64,000 nucleotides of DNA from Lachnospira eligens (GCF_009680455.1 NZ_WKRD01000008.1:65876-129875), one strand, 5' to 3'; shown: positions 1 to 8,301, counted from the stretch's first letter. The notes: generated by a model from the letters alone, not told the origin. Translations and numbers: made by a program.

Positions 1-2
1 GT

Positions 3-377
3 GAGGCTGATGTTATCATTTCATTTGAGCAGTTAGAGGCTGCAAGATGGGTTGAATTCTTAAAGAAGGACGGAGTCATCATCACCAATACACAGAAGAT
101 GGAGCCAATGCCTGTAATTACAGGGGCAGCAGAGTATCCGGAAGGACTTATTGAGAAGCTTACAACAGCAGGTGCCAGGGTAGATGCGAAAGATTTCCTT
201 GCATTAGCAGAGGAGGCAGGTTCTTCCAAGGCTGTTAATATAGCACTTATGGGAAGATTCTCAACATACTTCCCTGATATTACAGACGAGCAGTGGCAGG
301 ATGCCATAGAGAAAAATGTACCTGCTAAATTCCTCGAGCTTAACAGGAAGGCATTTGAACTGGGAAGAAATGCTTAA
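3..377 (+). CDS. iorB: Indolepyruvate ferredoxin oxidoreductase beta subunit (3' part)
   Basis: The visible 124 residues are the C-terminal part of a 2-oxoacid:acceptor oxidoreductase gamma-type domain. The frame is open from base 3, so the start lies before the window. Phrases such as DVIISFEQLEAARW and NTQKMEPMPVITG are typical of IorB, which with IorA oxidises indolepyruvate and other aryl-pyruvates to acyl-CoA using ferredoxin. The partner iorA should lie just upstream, outside the window. The gene ends 24 bases before the LytTR regulator and appears unrelated to the island that follows. Confidence 0.8.
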   Translation, partial: EADVIISFEQLEAARWVEFLKKDGVIITNTQKMEPMPVITGAAEYPEGLIEKLTTAGARVDAKDFLALAEEAGSSKAVNIALMGRFSTYFPDITDEQWQDAIEKNVPAKFLELNRKAFELGRNA

Positions 378-401
378 GTAATTCACACAGGGGGAAGTGG
401 C

Positions 402-1088
402 TTGACTAGATTTACTATATGCGATGATGAGCCGGAGCATGGCAGATTAATAGGTAAATATATAAAGACTGAATATGCAAAGCATGTGCCAGAGACTGAT
501 ATAGCAGAAGTTGTGGTATATCAGTCTCCACAAGAAATGCTTGATGAAGCGATAGAAGACACAGATATATTCATACTTGATATTGAGTGTGGAAAGTCGA
601 GTGGATTAGATATTGCAAAGGAGATACGCAGATTAAATAAAAATGCAGGAATAGTATTCTGCACATCACATAGCAATTATGTGTATCAGGTATTTGGTCT
701 TACTCCTATTGATTTTATAAGAAAGAATAATATTGAAAAAGATATTGTACAGACAATGTATAATATTATGGATTTTCTCAGAGAAAAAAAGAAAATACTT
801 GTAATTGAGAAAGGCGATATAATAAGACTTTCAGATATTGTGTCTGTGAATGTAATAAAACATGACCTTATATTCAAAGGTGTTAATGGCGAGAGAAAAA
901 TAAGAGCAAACCTAAGTACATATGAAGAGCAGCTAAAGCAGTTCGGTTTCATTAAGATATCACAGGGCGAGATGGTCAATAAGGATTATATAAAGGAAAG
1001 AAAAAGAGATAACCTTATTATGAAGGATGGCACAGTCTATCACATAAGCAGAAGTAGAGTCGATGAGATAAGGAGAATGTTCATATGA
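402..1088 (+). CDS. LytTR-family response regulator (AgrA-like)
   Basis: A 228-residue two-domain regulator. Residues 1-125 form a receiver domain with the acidic pair D8-D9 and the phosphorylatable D60 in the strand FILDIEC. Residues 135-228 form a LytTR DNA-binding domain (KGDIIRLSDIVSV, then SRSRVDEIRR near the end). The start is TTG, 5 bases after a strong GGGGGAAG ribosome site. It overlaps the kinase gene by four bases (ATGA), so the two are translationally coupled. Its position before the kinase, agrB and agrD makes it the AgrA of an Agr-type quorum-sensing system. LytTR proteins bind direct repeats about two helical turns apart, and such repeats occur upstream of three genes in this island. 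Targets are inferred. Confidence 0.88.
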   Translation: MTRFTICDDEPEHGRLIGKYIKTEYAKHVPETDIAEVVVYQSPQEMLDEAIEDTDIFILDIECGKSSGLDIAKEIRRLNKNAGIVFCTSHSNYVYQVFGLTPIDFIRKNNIEKDIVQTMYNIMDFLREKKKILVIEKGDIIRLSDIVSVNVIKHDLIFKGVNGERKIRANLSTYEEQLKQFGFIKISQGEMVNKDYIKERKRDNLIMKDGTVYHISRSRVDEIRRMFI

Positions 1089-2389
1089 CAGATATAATAT
1101 TCGAAAGTTTCATAAATCTGTTTCAGAGTGTAGTTGTGACAGTGTTCCTTATTATAAGTCTTGGCTGTAAGGATAAGTATAATAAGAAATATGTCAGTGC
1201 AGCCGGGATATTAATTACATTCATATATCTTACTGTATCTAATCATCTTGTGTTCTTCGAGAGCGTGGGAATCTATGTATATATGGCATATTCACTGATG
1301 TTCAGTTTTGTGATACTGAGCGGAAGTGTTATTGAGAAGATATTCTACAATGTCATGATGATATGTTGTCTGGTTGGAAGTGCACTATTAGGTGGTGGGT
1401 TGGTATCACTTGTTGTTAAGAAAGATTTTCTTAATGCACATAGATATGGTACTGCTGAAAGATATGTAGGAATTATATTGGTTCAGGTAATATTATCTGT
1501 TTTATTTGTTTTAATAATAAAATTAAAACAAATGTTAAAGGAAAAAGATAATCAATACATGCTTATAATGTCTTTGATACCAGCTATATCGGTAATAGTA
1601 TGCTGCCTTATGGTATATCGATTAGATAAGAGCTATGAGATGAATGTAATATATACATTTATTGCCATGGCGGGCATTATAATAATTAATGTTATCAGTA
1701 TATTACTGCTTATTATGGAACAGAAGGTATATGAACAGAAAACCCGTCAGCAGGTTATGCTTAGTGCATATCAGCAGAAGGAGAAAGATATTGAATCAAT
1801 ACTTGATATGCACAGACAGAATAGTAAGCAGAGACATGATTTTAAGAATGTAATATTACTTATAAAAGAACTGATACGGGATGAACAGTATAATAAAGCA
1901 ACAGAGATGCTTGATAAATACAGTGAAGGTTATAAGAACAATAATCTTACAGAGATTGTAAGTGATAACATTGTGCTTAATTATCTGCTGAACAGAAAGA
2001 TTAACCAATGCCGCGAGGCTGGAATTGACATGGCATGTTATATACTGGGGAATATTGCAGGTGTTGATGATATGGACTTATACATACTTCTTGAGAATCT
2101 GTGTGATAATGCTATTGAAGCAGCAGGACAATGTGAGAAGCCATCAATTAAGCTCCAGATAGCAGAGGATAATGCCAGCATGTATATAGACATAGGTAAT
2201 ACCACAAGTGGTAATGTATTAAAGAACAATCCACACATGAATACAACCAAGAAGGATAAGAACATGCATGGTTTCGGAATTATGAATATCAGAGATATTA
2301 TTGATAAATATAATGGAACTATCAACTATGAACAGCAGGGAGATAATTATCTGATGTGCAGATGCGCATTAGAAAAGGTTTGTCAATAG
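1085..2389 (+). CDS. GHKL sensor histidine kinase (AgrC-like)
   Basis: A 434-residue membrane kinase. Residues 1-215 carry about six hydrophobic segments, the usual AgrC sensor for a cyclic peptide. A helical linker follows, then the phospho-acceptor H251 in the motif RHDFKN. The C-terminal GHKL ATPase has an N box (ENLCDNAIEAAG) and a G box (HGFGIMNIRDI). It overlaps the regulator upstream, and agrB and agrD lie downstream, matching an AgrC role: sensing the peptide made by AgrB from AgrD and phosphorylating the LytTR regulator. Gene order is A-C-B-D rather than the staphylococcal B-D-C-A. agrBD has its own promoter. Confidence 0.87.
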   Translation: MTDIIFESFINLFQSVVVTVFLIISLGCKDKYNKKYVSAAGILITFIYLTVSNHLVFFESVGIYVYMAYSLMFSFVILSGSVIEKIFYNVMMICCLVGSALLGGGLVSLVVKKDFLNAHRYGTAERYVGIILVQVILSVLFVLIIKLKQMLKEKDNQYMLIMSLIPAISVIVCCLMVYRLDKSYEMNVIYTFIAMAGIIIINVISILLLIMEQKVYEQKTRQQVMLSAYQQKEKDIESILDMHRQNSKQRHDFKNVILLIKELIRDEQYNKATEMLDKYSEGYKNNNLTEIVSDNIVLNYLLNRKINQCREAGIDMACYILGNIAGVDDMDLYILLENLCDNAIEAAGQCEKPSIKLQIAEDNASMYIDIGNTTSGNVLKNNPHMNTTKKDKNMHGFGIMNIRDIIDKYNGTINYEQQGDNYLMCRCALEKVCQ

Positions 2390-2413
2390 CTTTTTGATAA
2401 TTAAAATTGTGCA

Positions 2414-2442
2414 GAATATGCCATATATTACCGAATATGCCA
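2414..2442 (+). repeat. 10-bp direct repeat upstream of the agrBD promoter
   Basis: GAATATGCCA occurs twice (2414-2423 and 2433-2442), 19 bp apart start to start. The second copy ends 28 bp before the TATAAT at 2471. The position suits an activator site, possibly for the LytTR regulator, but the 19-bp period differs from the 21 bp seen at the other candidate sites. Confidence 0.45.
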
Positions 2443-2462
2443 AACTACTTTTTTAAAAAATT

Positions 2463-2540
2463 AAATCAGCTATAATCAATGTATAAAGTGAAAGGAATTA
2501 TGTATATGATTCATTCAGTTGCATTGGTTATAGCTGATTT
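2463..2540 (+). promoter_or_regulatory. agrBD promoter inside a 19-bp inverted repeat that reaches into agrB
   Basis: The left arm 2463-2481 contains the -10 box TATAAT (2471-2476). The right arm 2522-2540 matches its reverse complement at 18 of 19 positions and is followed by a T-rich stretch. The right arm lies within the first codons of agrB. A transcript starting near 2483 lacks the left arm, so only read-through RNA from the kinase gene could fold the hairpin. It would therefore work as a terminator for upstream transcription that its own promoter escapes. No clear -35 box is present. A copy lies at 8384-8449. Confidence 0.6.
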
Positions 2541-3129
2541 TTTATTTTCTAAGGATGTTATTACAGAAGAAGAAAAAGAAGTGTGTGCATATGGTATGGA
2601 GTTGATAATATCAGGGATTATAAGCGTAGCATTGGTGATTATCATTGGATTGATAACAGGCAGCATATGGTATGCAGTTGTATACAACATAATGATGATT
2701 GTCATCAGATTGTATACAGGTGGATATCATGCAGACACACATGTGGGATGTAATGTATGTTACTGCGGAACATATATGATTTCGTTGCTGATGCTAAGAA
2801 TCCAGATGTATGTAAGAGGAACCATCATCACATGGCTTATAGCTTTAGCTGGATATCTTATAATTGTTCTTAATGCTCCATTAGAGCATCATAACAAGAA
2901 GCTTACGATGGAACAGAAAGAAAAATATATGATTGTAAGTGCAGTGCTTGGAATAGCGTCTATGCTTATATCTTTTATATTGAATATTATAGGTGTGGTT
3001 ATAAGATATGGTAAATACTCATTCTTATGCCAGATAAGCCTGTATATTAATACAATGCTTCTGATAATAGGACTGTTGCTACTATTGGGAGTACGAAAGG
3101 AGGGTAGATTTCATGAAGAGGATTCTTAA
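2506..3129 (+). CDS. agrB: AgrB-like peptide-processing membrane endopeptidase
   Basis: A 207-residue polytopic membrane protein of the accessory gene regulator B family. The catalytic pair is visible as H75 and C82 in YHADTHVGC, with the same spacing as His77/Cys84 of the staphylococcal enzyme. At least four hydrophobic segments follow. AgrB removes the C-terminal tail of AgrD and cyclises the peptide. I place the start at ATG 2506, nine bases after AAAGGA. An earlier in-frame ATG at 2479 lies only three bases past the -10 box and cannot be in the transcript. The 3' end overlaps agrD by 17 bases, so the two are translated together. Confidence 0.92.
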   Translation: MIHSVALVIADFLFSKDVITEEEKEVCAYGMELIISGIISVALVIIIGLITGSIWYAVVYNIMMIVIRLYTGGYHADTHVGCNVCYCGTYMISLLMLRIQMYVRGTIITWLIALAGYLIIVLNAPLEHHNKKLTMEQKEKYMIVSAVLGIASMLISFILNIIGVVIRYGKYSFLCQISLYINTMLLIIGLLLLLGVRKEGRFHEEDS

Positions 3130-3244
3130 AGGAATGGCAGAGGCAGCTAAGAAAACAGCTAAGGCTTCTGTTAATTCTGCCTCGTTTTTTAGTATGTATC
3201 AGCCAAAAGAGCCTGATGTGTTAAAGAAGAAGGAAACAAAGTAG
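3113..3244 (+). CDS. agrD: AgrD-like autoinducer precursor with Ser in place of Cys
   Basis: A 43-residue peptide starting 10 bases after AGGAGGG inside the end of agrB. It has an amphipathic N-terminal helix rich in Lys and Ala (residues 1-18), a core SASFFSM (22-28), and a polar C-terminal tail YQPKEPDVL (29-37). Aligning the tail proline P34 and L37 with the conserved PxxL of staphylococcal AgrD puts S24 at the ring-forming cysteine, giving a five-residue ring S24-M28. No cysteine occurs anywhere in the peptide, so the predicted signal is a lactone rather than a thiolactone. Such serine lactones are known in a few staphylococci. The exact N-terminal trimming cannot be read from sequence. 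Confidence 0.85.
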   Translation: MKRILKGMAEAAKKTAKASVNSASFFSMYQPKEPDVLKKKETK

Positions 3245-3324
3245 TTGTGCATAACAGAGGCACAGAGCAACTAAAGTCGTTGATATTAGATGTATCAATA
3301 TGAAATGTAAAGGAGGAAAACATC

Positions 3325-3702
3325 ATGAAAAAGATGGGAACTAAAATAAGGAGGGGAATCATTCTTACGTCAATGTTTGTAGTTATGTCAAGCAGTATGG
3401 TTTTAGCGGCTAGATATGAAGATTCTTATGGATTTGGAGAACTTATTGTAAAGAGAAGTGGCTCACAGGCGAAGGCGGAAGCAATGACATATACTAAAAC
3501 ATCAGAATTTACATATTTATTTCTAGATGTAACTACATATTACAATGATGGAAGTGAATGGAGTACAAGCAGGACTGCAGTAGGACGAAAAGCTTCAGCA
3601 CAGTATGTTGGCGGTTATGAAGATGCTGATGGATTCGAGTCTATGCATAGATGTGAAAATTCACTGCATCAAGTAGGTTTTAACTGTAGATTGAGTGGAT
3701 GA
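3325..3702 (+). CDS. Small secreted protein, candidate effector or bacteriocin-like product
   Basis: A 125-residue protein after AAAGGAGG. Residues 1-28 are a signal peptide (basic KKMGTKIRR, hydrophobic core, probable cut after MVLA). The mature part of about 97 residues is polar and looks beta-rich, with alternating Thr/Ser/Tyr strands (YLFLDVTTYYNDGSEW) and two cysteines near the C-terminus (HRCENSLHQVGFNC). I do not recognise the family. Size, secretion and the exporter genes downstream recall lactococcin-972-type systems, but I cannot see a convincing match. A terminator follows directly, so this gene and agrBD may be made in excess over the exporter. It could be a cargo, a signal or a toxin. 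Confidence 0.75.
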   Translation: MKKMGTKIRRGIILTSMFVVMSSSMVLAARYEDSYGFGELIVKRSGSQAKAEAMTYTKTSEFTYLFLDVTTYYNDGSEWSTSRTAVGRKASAQYVGGYEDADGFESMHRCENSLHQVGFNCRLSG

Positions 3703-3716
3703 TAAATTGTAGGAAA

Positions 3717-3764
3717 GGAGCTGTTGTTTTTATAATTAGGACTGAAACAACAGCTCTTGTTTTT
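3717..3764 (+). terminator. Intrinsic terminator after the small secreted protein
   Basis: The arms GAGCTGTTGTTT (3718-3729) and AAACAACAGCTC (3745-3756) pair perfectly over 12 bp, followed by TTGTTTTT. It separates the agr/secreted-protein transcript from the lipoprotein-exporter genes, which would be reached only by read-through. Confidence 0.85.
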
Positions 3765-3778
3765 AGGGGAAATTGAAT

Positions 3779-4696
3779 ATGAAAAGAAAAATAGCATGTG
3801 TATTATTAGCGGCAATTTCACTGCAGTTGTTGTCTTGCGGACAACATGATAGTAACGAGACACTGACTGAACCAAACTATGTGCTTCAGGAATATGAAAC
3901 AACAAAGAGTGAGAATGGATATTCAATAGTTAATGATTTTATGGTCTATGATGAACCGAGTCCTTCTGGATTGTATGTATATTACCCATATGTTGAAGAG
4001 AAGAAAAAAGGTGTGAGCTATCTTGATGATATGTATATAAGAGGAAATTCTGCTAGAGATGAGGAATTACAAGGGGAGGCAAGACCAGATGGTACATCAA
4101 GCAAACTTGGAAATTCGGCGTGTGACAGTATGATAGTTAATGCATGGTCTACGCCAGATTTCGCATTGAAATACAACTCTGATTCATCGAAAGGAGTAGG
4201 TGATGAACGTGTTGGTTTTGCATTTTCATATCTTATTAATGATGGTGATAAAGAATATAAATCAGGTGATGATGCAATGGCGGATGTTGATGTTGCAGCA
4301 TATTCTTTTGCACTGTATGAGGATTTTAAAGATTATGGCGGTCCGGTATGTACAGTAGAAATATATGGAGTACCGCAGGCTTTATTTAAAGAGAAACTTG
4401 GCAAGAAATTTAATAGCGATAAATTGTATGATTTTTTGGATAAACTAAAAAAAGATAACTATAAATCATGTGAGCTTCTTGCAACTAAAAGGATTACTGA
4501 AACTGATGTATATTATATAGATTATTCTGAGTTTAGTAAAAAGGGGCAGTATGGAAATTATGTTATAAAGTATACTTTTAGTGAAAAACCACGTTATAAT
4601 TGGGTTAATACTGTAAAGGTCGGTTGTTACAATATTAATGATGAAGCAAAGTATACAAGCTGGAAAAGGGAACATGCGGAGAAGATGATTAATTAG
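3779..4696 (+). CDS. Lipoprotein of exporter module 1
   Basis: A 305-residue predicted lipoprotein: short basic start, hydrophobic core and the lipobox LLSC followed by GQ. The start ATG 3779 sits 9 bases after AGGGGA; an in-frame TTG six bases earlier is too close to it. The C-terminal half (AAYSFALYEDF, VEIYGVP, DVYYIDYSEFS) is clearly homologous to the lipoproteins at 8573 and 9701, so three paralogs lie in this island. The function is unknown. Standing directly before two FtsX-like permeases and an ATPase, it may be the extracytoplasmic partner of that transporter. The N-terminal half is more divergent than between the other two copies. Confidence 0.8.
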   Translation: MKRKIACVLLAAISLQLLSCGQHDSNETLTEPNYVLQEYETTKSENGYSIVNDFMVYDEPSPSGLYVYYPYVEEKKKGVSYLDDMYIRGNSARDEELQGEARPDGTSSKLGNSACDSMIVNAWSTPDFALKYNSDSSKGVGDERVGFAFSYLINDGDKEYKSGDDAMADVDVAAYSFALYEDFKDYGGPVCTVEIYGVPQALFKEKLGKKFNSDKLYDFLDKLKKDNYKSCELLATKRITETDVYYIDYSEFSKKGQYGNYVIKYTFSEKPRYNWVNTVKVGCYNINDEAKYTSWKREHAEKMIN

Positions 4697-4715
4697 AGCG
4701 GATAGGATAAAGATA

Positions 4716-5975
4716 ATGAGATGGTATAATAAGTTAAAATTAGTTTTTCGTATATATACACGAAGGATATTTGTAACGCTTCTTCTTTTTGGAATGTCGT
4801 ATATGGCTTTTTACATGACGGACAGGGTTGTTACAAAGTATATAGGTGACAGATATGACATATGGCAGGTAGAAAGGTCATTTTCTGTAAATCCTGATGA
4901 TAGCGGATTTATATATTTTGTTGATAGAGAGCAGGACCAGACTGTTTCGAGTAAGGTATGTGAATATATGAAGCAGCTTAAGGATATTGATTCGTGTGGG
5001 TATTTTATCAGTACATCACTTGTTGATGGAGACATAGATAATGGCGATTATATTGGTGCATATATAATAGATAAAGATATTATAGATATAGGTAATCTGA
5101 AATTAGACCAAAACATAAGAGATAAAGTCGATGTATTAAAAGATGATGAAAAGATTGTACTGCTGGGGAATTTTTTTAGGAAAAGACTTAATAAGGATAA
5201 GGTTATGCAGCTGTATGAGGGTGATGAGATAACAGTTGTGCAGGCAGATGGTTGTTTAAAAGCTGGAGCAAGATGGATACATGAAGATAAGTTATTTGGC
5301 GCATCGTTTGGAGCACAGGATAATTATGTTTTAGATGATAATGCTGTTATCATAATTGGAAGTCTTGAAAAAATTTTAGATTCTGAGGTTTATTCGAATA
5401 TGATACAGAATATCTGTTTCAAATGTAAAGATGGAATGTTTGAAAATGTAACTGATGATATTAAAAATTTCTGCTATGAAGAAGGCATAAATATCAGTGT
5501 TATTAATTATGGAGATGAAATTAAACAACAGTATATAAAGAGTAATATAATTGATGATAATAATACATTTACTGCAACTGTGATGATTGTAGTTCTTGCA
5601 GTGATTGCTATATCTATTTCTAATATTATGTATTGTATTATGAGTAAAATGCATTATGGAATTATGATGAGTACTGGGATGTCTAAAAGAGATATAATGT
5701 GGATAGTAACTGCACAGAATATGATAGTTTTAGTATTAGCAGGTGTGGGGGCTTGGTGCATAAGAATAAAAATGTTATTTGGCACATTTTTCCCAAAAGA
5801 AGTAATTGAGAGTACGGGGCGTTATTATGAGGGTGTATATGCGGCACATACATATTATATGCCGTTTATATTAATAATTGAGATTATTGTTGTTATGCTG
5901 ATATCAAACATTATACCATATATCATAATAAGGCGGGCTTCTGTTACTGATATGCTGGAAGGGAGAGATTGGTAA
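4716..5975 (+). CDS. FtsX/MacB-like ABC permease, module 1, first subunit
   Basis: A 419-residue permease with the FtsX/MacB layout: one N-terminal membrane segment (about 17-37), an extracytoplasmic domain of about 240 residues, then three C-terminal segments. The cytoplasmic loop between the last segments has the typical MSTGMSKRDIMW phrase. It is followed seven bases later by a second permease and then an ATPase, so the transporter is probably a heterodimer. It is homologous to the 400-residue permease at 10679 (shared start region VTxxLxxxxxxSFYMTDR). Such transporters export peptides or lipoproteins or move signals across the membrane. The substrate is unknown; the secreted protein or the adjacent lipoprotein are candidates. 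Confidence 0.85.
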   Translation: MRWYNKLKLVFRIYTRRIFVTLLLFGMSYMAFYMTDRVVTKYIGDRYDIWQVERSFSVNPDDSGFIYFVDREQDQTVSSKVCEYMKQLKDIDSCGYFISTSLVDGDIDNGDYIGAYIIDKDIIDIGNLKLDQNIRDKVDVLKDDEKIVLLGNFFRKRLNKDKVMQLYEGDEITVVQADGCLKAGARWIHEDKLFGASFGAQDNYVLDDNAVIIIGSLEKILDSEVYSNMIQNICFKCKDGMFENVTDDIKNFCYEEGINISVINYGDEIKQQYIKSNIIDDNNTFTATVMIVVLAVIAISISNIMYCIMSKMHYGIMMSTGMSKRDIMWIVTAQNMIVLVLAGVGAWCIRIKMLFGTFFPKEVIESTGRYYEGVYAAHTYYMPFILIIEIIVVMLISNIIPYIIIRRASVTDMLEGRDW

Positions 5976-5981
5976 ATAATT

Positions 5982-7100
5982 ATGAAATATATGCAAGGAA
6001 TATTAAGAAAGGTATTCAGGTACAAACTGATTTCTGTGTTTTTTATAGTTAGTCAGTTGGTTATGTTCTATTCTGTTTTTGGAGCGCTTTCAATATATAA
6101 TAAAGCATATGCAAAAGAGCAGGACAGGATTGATTCTTTATATAAAAATGACATAGAAATGAATATAACAACCGGTAATGCTAATGATATGTTTAAATAT
6201 GTTGCAAATGGTGCGGACGCAGGAAATCTGACAGTATGTGGTAAGTTATCATTAGCATATGCTGAAATTGGACGGAATACCAAATGTGAAGTTATAATAA
6301 AAGAAAATGAATCATTTCCATATCAGATGGTAAATGGGCATATTCCCGGAACTTTGGAAGAAGATGAAGGTAAAAACATTGTAGCTGTAGGCAGGTATAA
6401 GTATAAAGATTCATATGAAAAAGATGGGAAAAGGTATGTAACAATTGAAAACGAACCATATGAGGTATGTGGAATTATAGGCAGTGAAAATTCAGATTAC
6501 TGGGATTATACTATGGTTTTTAATATGAAATGTATAGGAGAAAACACTCTGAACAAGATAATTTCTAAGGGCACATATACATTTCAGTTAGCAAGTAATA
6601 CTGAAGCACTGGACGATTCTTACGCAAATGTATATGGAAATATAAAAAGTGTTGATAAGACAGCACAGATATCAGCACAGAAGATGAATTTAACAGGGAA
6701 TGGTGATATGTTAAAGGATATTTCTGGAGAGGAAATGAACACAAACATTATTATATACATTTTCTGTATTCTGAATTGTTTGCTTATATCGGAATTTCTG
6801 TTTATACAGAAAAAGAAAGAGATTGCAATAAAAAAGATATATGGAATGAGCAACCTAAGGATAATAGCTGATATATCTGTAAATATATTGTTTCTATGTT
6901 TAACGGCACTGATTATATTTATTTTAAGTGCATTTATTATAAATGTATTAATAATGAGAACGAATTTTATAGAAATAAATTTAACAGGTGTACTGGTGAT
7001 GTTTGCTGCAATAATAATTGCAATTGCTTTTTTTATGGGATATCCGGTTGTTAAAATACTGAGAAAGGATTCATTATATATTGTAGGAAAAACGGAGTGA
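5982..7100 (+). CDS. FtsX/MacB-like ABC permease, module 1, second subunit
   Basis: A 372-residue permease with an N-terminal membrane segment (about 15-35, ending in FGALSIYNKAY), an external domain of about 220 residues and three C-terminal segments. The loop KEIAIKKIYGMSNLRII is the FtsX-family coupling region. It is homologous to the 373-residue protein at 11895 (shared FGALxIYNKAY, GRIPGT/GHIPGT and YEVxGxIG). It lies between the first permease and the ATPase with tiny gaps, so all belong to one transcript. It probably forms the second half of a heterodimeric exporter. The two permeases of the module are only distantly related to each other. Confidence 0.85.
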   Translation: MKYMQGILRKVFRYKLISVFFIVSQLVMFYSVFGALSIYNKAYAKEQDRIDSLYKNDIEMNITTGNANDMFKYVANGADAGNLTVCGKLSLAYAEIGRNTKCEVIIKENESFPYQMVNGHIPGTLEEDEGKNIVAVGRYKYKDSYEKDGKRYVTIENEPYEVCGIIGSENSDYWDYTMVFNMKCIGENTLNKIISKGTYTFQLASNTEALDDSYANVYGNIKSVDKTAQISAQKMNLTGNGDMLKDISGEEMNTNIIIYIFCILNCLLISEFLFIQKKKEIAIKKIYGMSNLRIIADISVNILFLCLTALIIFILSAFIINVLIMRTNFIEINLTGVLVMFAAIIIAIAFFMGYPVVKILRKDSLYIVGKTE

Positions 7101-7108
7101 GATATTAA

Positions 7109-7783
7109 ATGATAAGATTAGAAAATATTACAAAGATATACAATGAAAAAGTTGATGATACAAAGGCGCTTGATGATGTAAGTCTTAAGATAGAGGACGG
7201 CGAATTCATTTCGGTTATGGGAGCGTCAGGAAGTGGAAAGAGTACACTTCTTAAGATTATAGGCTGCATGGATACACCTACAGCAGGAAAGTATTTTCTT
7301 GATGATACTGAGGTTACTGCGGCAAGCCGTTCACAGGTACATAAGCTGCGCAAGGAAAAGATTGGGTATGTGTTCCAGCATTTTGCACTGATGGATTACT
7401 ATACTGCATATGAGAATATAGAGCTTCCGCTTCTTGCAGCCAATGTCAAACGCAAGGAAAGAAAAAGAATTATATTAAAGCAGATGGAACATCTTGGAAT
7501 ATTGTCAGAAAAGGATAAGCTTCCGGGAAAGATGTCAGGCGGACAGCAGCAGAGAGTTGCGATAGCAAGGGCTTTGGTGACTAATGCGGATATCATACTT
7601 GCTGATGAACCGACAGGAGCGCTTGACCAGAAGACAGGACATGAGGTGTTAGAGCTTCTTAAGGAGATTAATAAGTCTGGAAAGACTGTCATTATAGTAA
7701 CCCATGATGAAGGGATTGCTAAGATGACGGATAGGATTATTACTATCAGTGATGGCAGGATTGTTGGGGATAGTAAAGAATAA
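7109..7783 (+). CDS. ABC transporter ATPase (MacB/LolD type), module 1
   Basis: A 224-residue ATPase with Walker A GASGSGKST (about 37-45), Q-loop at VFQHF, signature MSGGQQQR, Walker B IILADEP and switch H in VTHD. This is the MacB/LolD/FtsE-like class that drives FtsX-type permeases by a mechanical cycle. It follows the two permeases by eight bases. It is nearly identical in DNA and protein to the ATPase at 13013, far closer than the matching permeases are to each other. That indicates a recent duplication or gene conversion. The last 24 bases of its coding region recur as a direct repeat beyond the next gene. Confidence 0.92.
   Translation: MIRLENITKIYNEKVDDTKALDDVSLKIEDGEFISVMGASGSGKSTLLKIIGCMDTPTAGKYFLDDTEVTAASRSQVHKLRKEKIGYVFQHFALMDYYTAYENIELPLLAANVKRKERKRIILKQMEHLGILSEKDKLPGKMSGGQQQRVAIARALVTNADIILADEPTGALDQKTGHEVLELLKEINKSGKTVIIVTHDEGIAKMTDRIITISDGRIVGDSKE
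7757..7780 (+). repeat. 24-bp direct repeat, copy 1 (3' end of the ATPase)
   Basis: AGGATTGTTGGGGATAGTAA plus AGAA recurs without change at 8300-8323. The two copies bracket the 157-residue protein gene. Here the repeat is part of the ATPase coding sequence. Confidence 0.85.
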
Positions 7784-7827
7784 TGTGGCATGAATAATGT
7801 GGGGCGTGTTTGGATAAGGAGGTTAAT

Positions 7828-8301
7828 ATGGATAAAGAAAAATCAAAAAAGAAAAAAGTAACTATAATAGTAATAGTAGTTCTTTGTGTTGCCGCAGTAA
7901 TAGGCTTTGTAATAACAAAGATAGTAACAACGCCTAAAGTAGAGATAGACTATGGAACTTCAGATATCTATACACAAAAAGATATGGATGAAGCTATTAA
8001 GGTAATAAAAAGAAAGATTAGGCATATGAAAGGATTTGAGCTTCATAAAGTCTATTATGCAGGTGATAAATCCAGTAATTCAGATAGTGTTTTGAAATGG
8101 ATAAATGAATTAGCCAAAAGAGATGGCTGGACAGATGATTTTACTGAGGTTATATATTTCAAAAGTGATTTTCATACATCAAAGAAAGAGAAAGATGTGG
8201 AAAATACCGGCTTTGATGTAGATGATGAGGAAACAGGTTATGGCTGGTATCTTGCTCGAACTGAAGGCGGTAAGTGGAGAATAATATCGAGTGGATATTA
8301 G
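7828..8301 (+). CDS. Membrane-anchored protein of unknown function (possible DUF4829-like fold)
   Basis: A 157-residue protein. The start ATG 7828 lies seven bases after AAGGAGG; an in-frame TTG 18 bases earlier precedes the ribosome site and is unlikely. Residues 1-36 are a basic leader and one membrane helix. The rest is a soluble external domain with conserved-looking phrases GFELHKVYYAGD, WINELAK, YFKSDFHT and a closing GWYLARTEGGKWRIISSGY. The end resembles what I recall of DUF4829 proteins in Clostridia, from memory only. It is bracketed by a 24-bp direct repeat, so it may be a late arrival in the exporter module. Confidence 0.65.
   Translation: MDKEKSKKKKVTIIVIVVLCVAAVIGFVITKIVTTPKVEIDYGTSDIYTQKDMDEAIKVIKRKIRHMKGFELHKVYYAGDKSSNSDSVLKWINELAKRDGWTDDFTEVIYFKSDFHTSKKEKDVENTGFDVDDEETGYGWYLARTEGGKWRIISSGY

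Noticed and set aside
2479..2505. Earlier start of agrB at ATG 2479
   Set aside because: It lies three bases after the -10 box, upstream of the expected transcript start, and has no ribosome site.
3325..3702. Lactococcin 972 family bacteriocin
   Set aside because: Size and context recall it, but I could not see the characteristic residues, and the exporter has two half permeases instead of the usual large membrane protein. Left as unknown.
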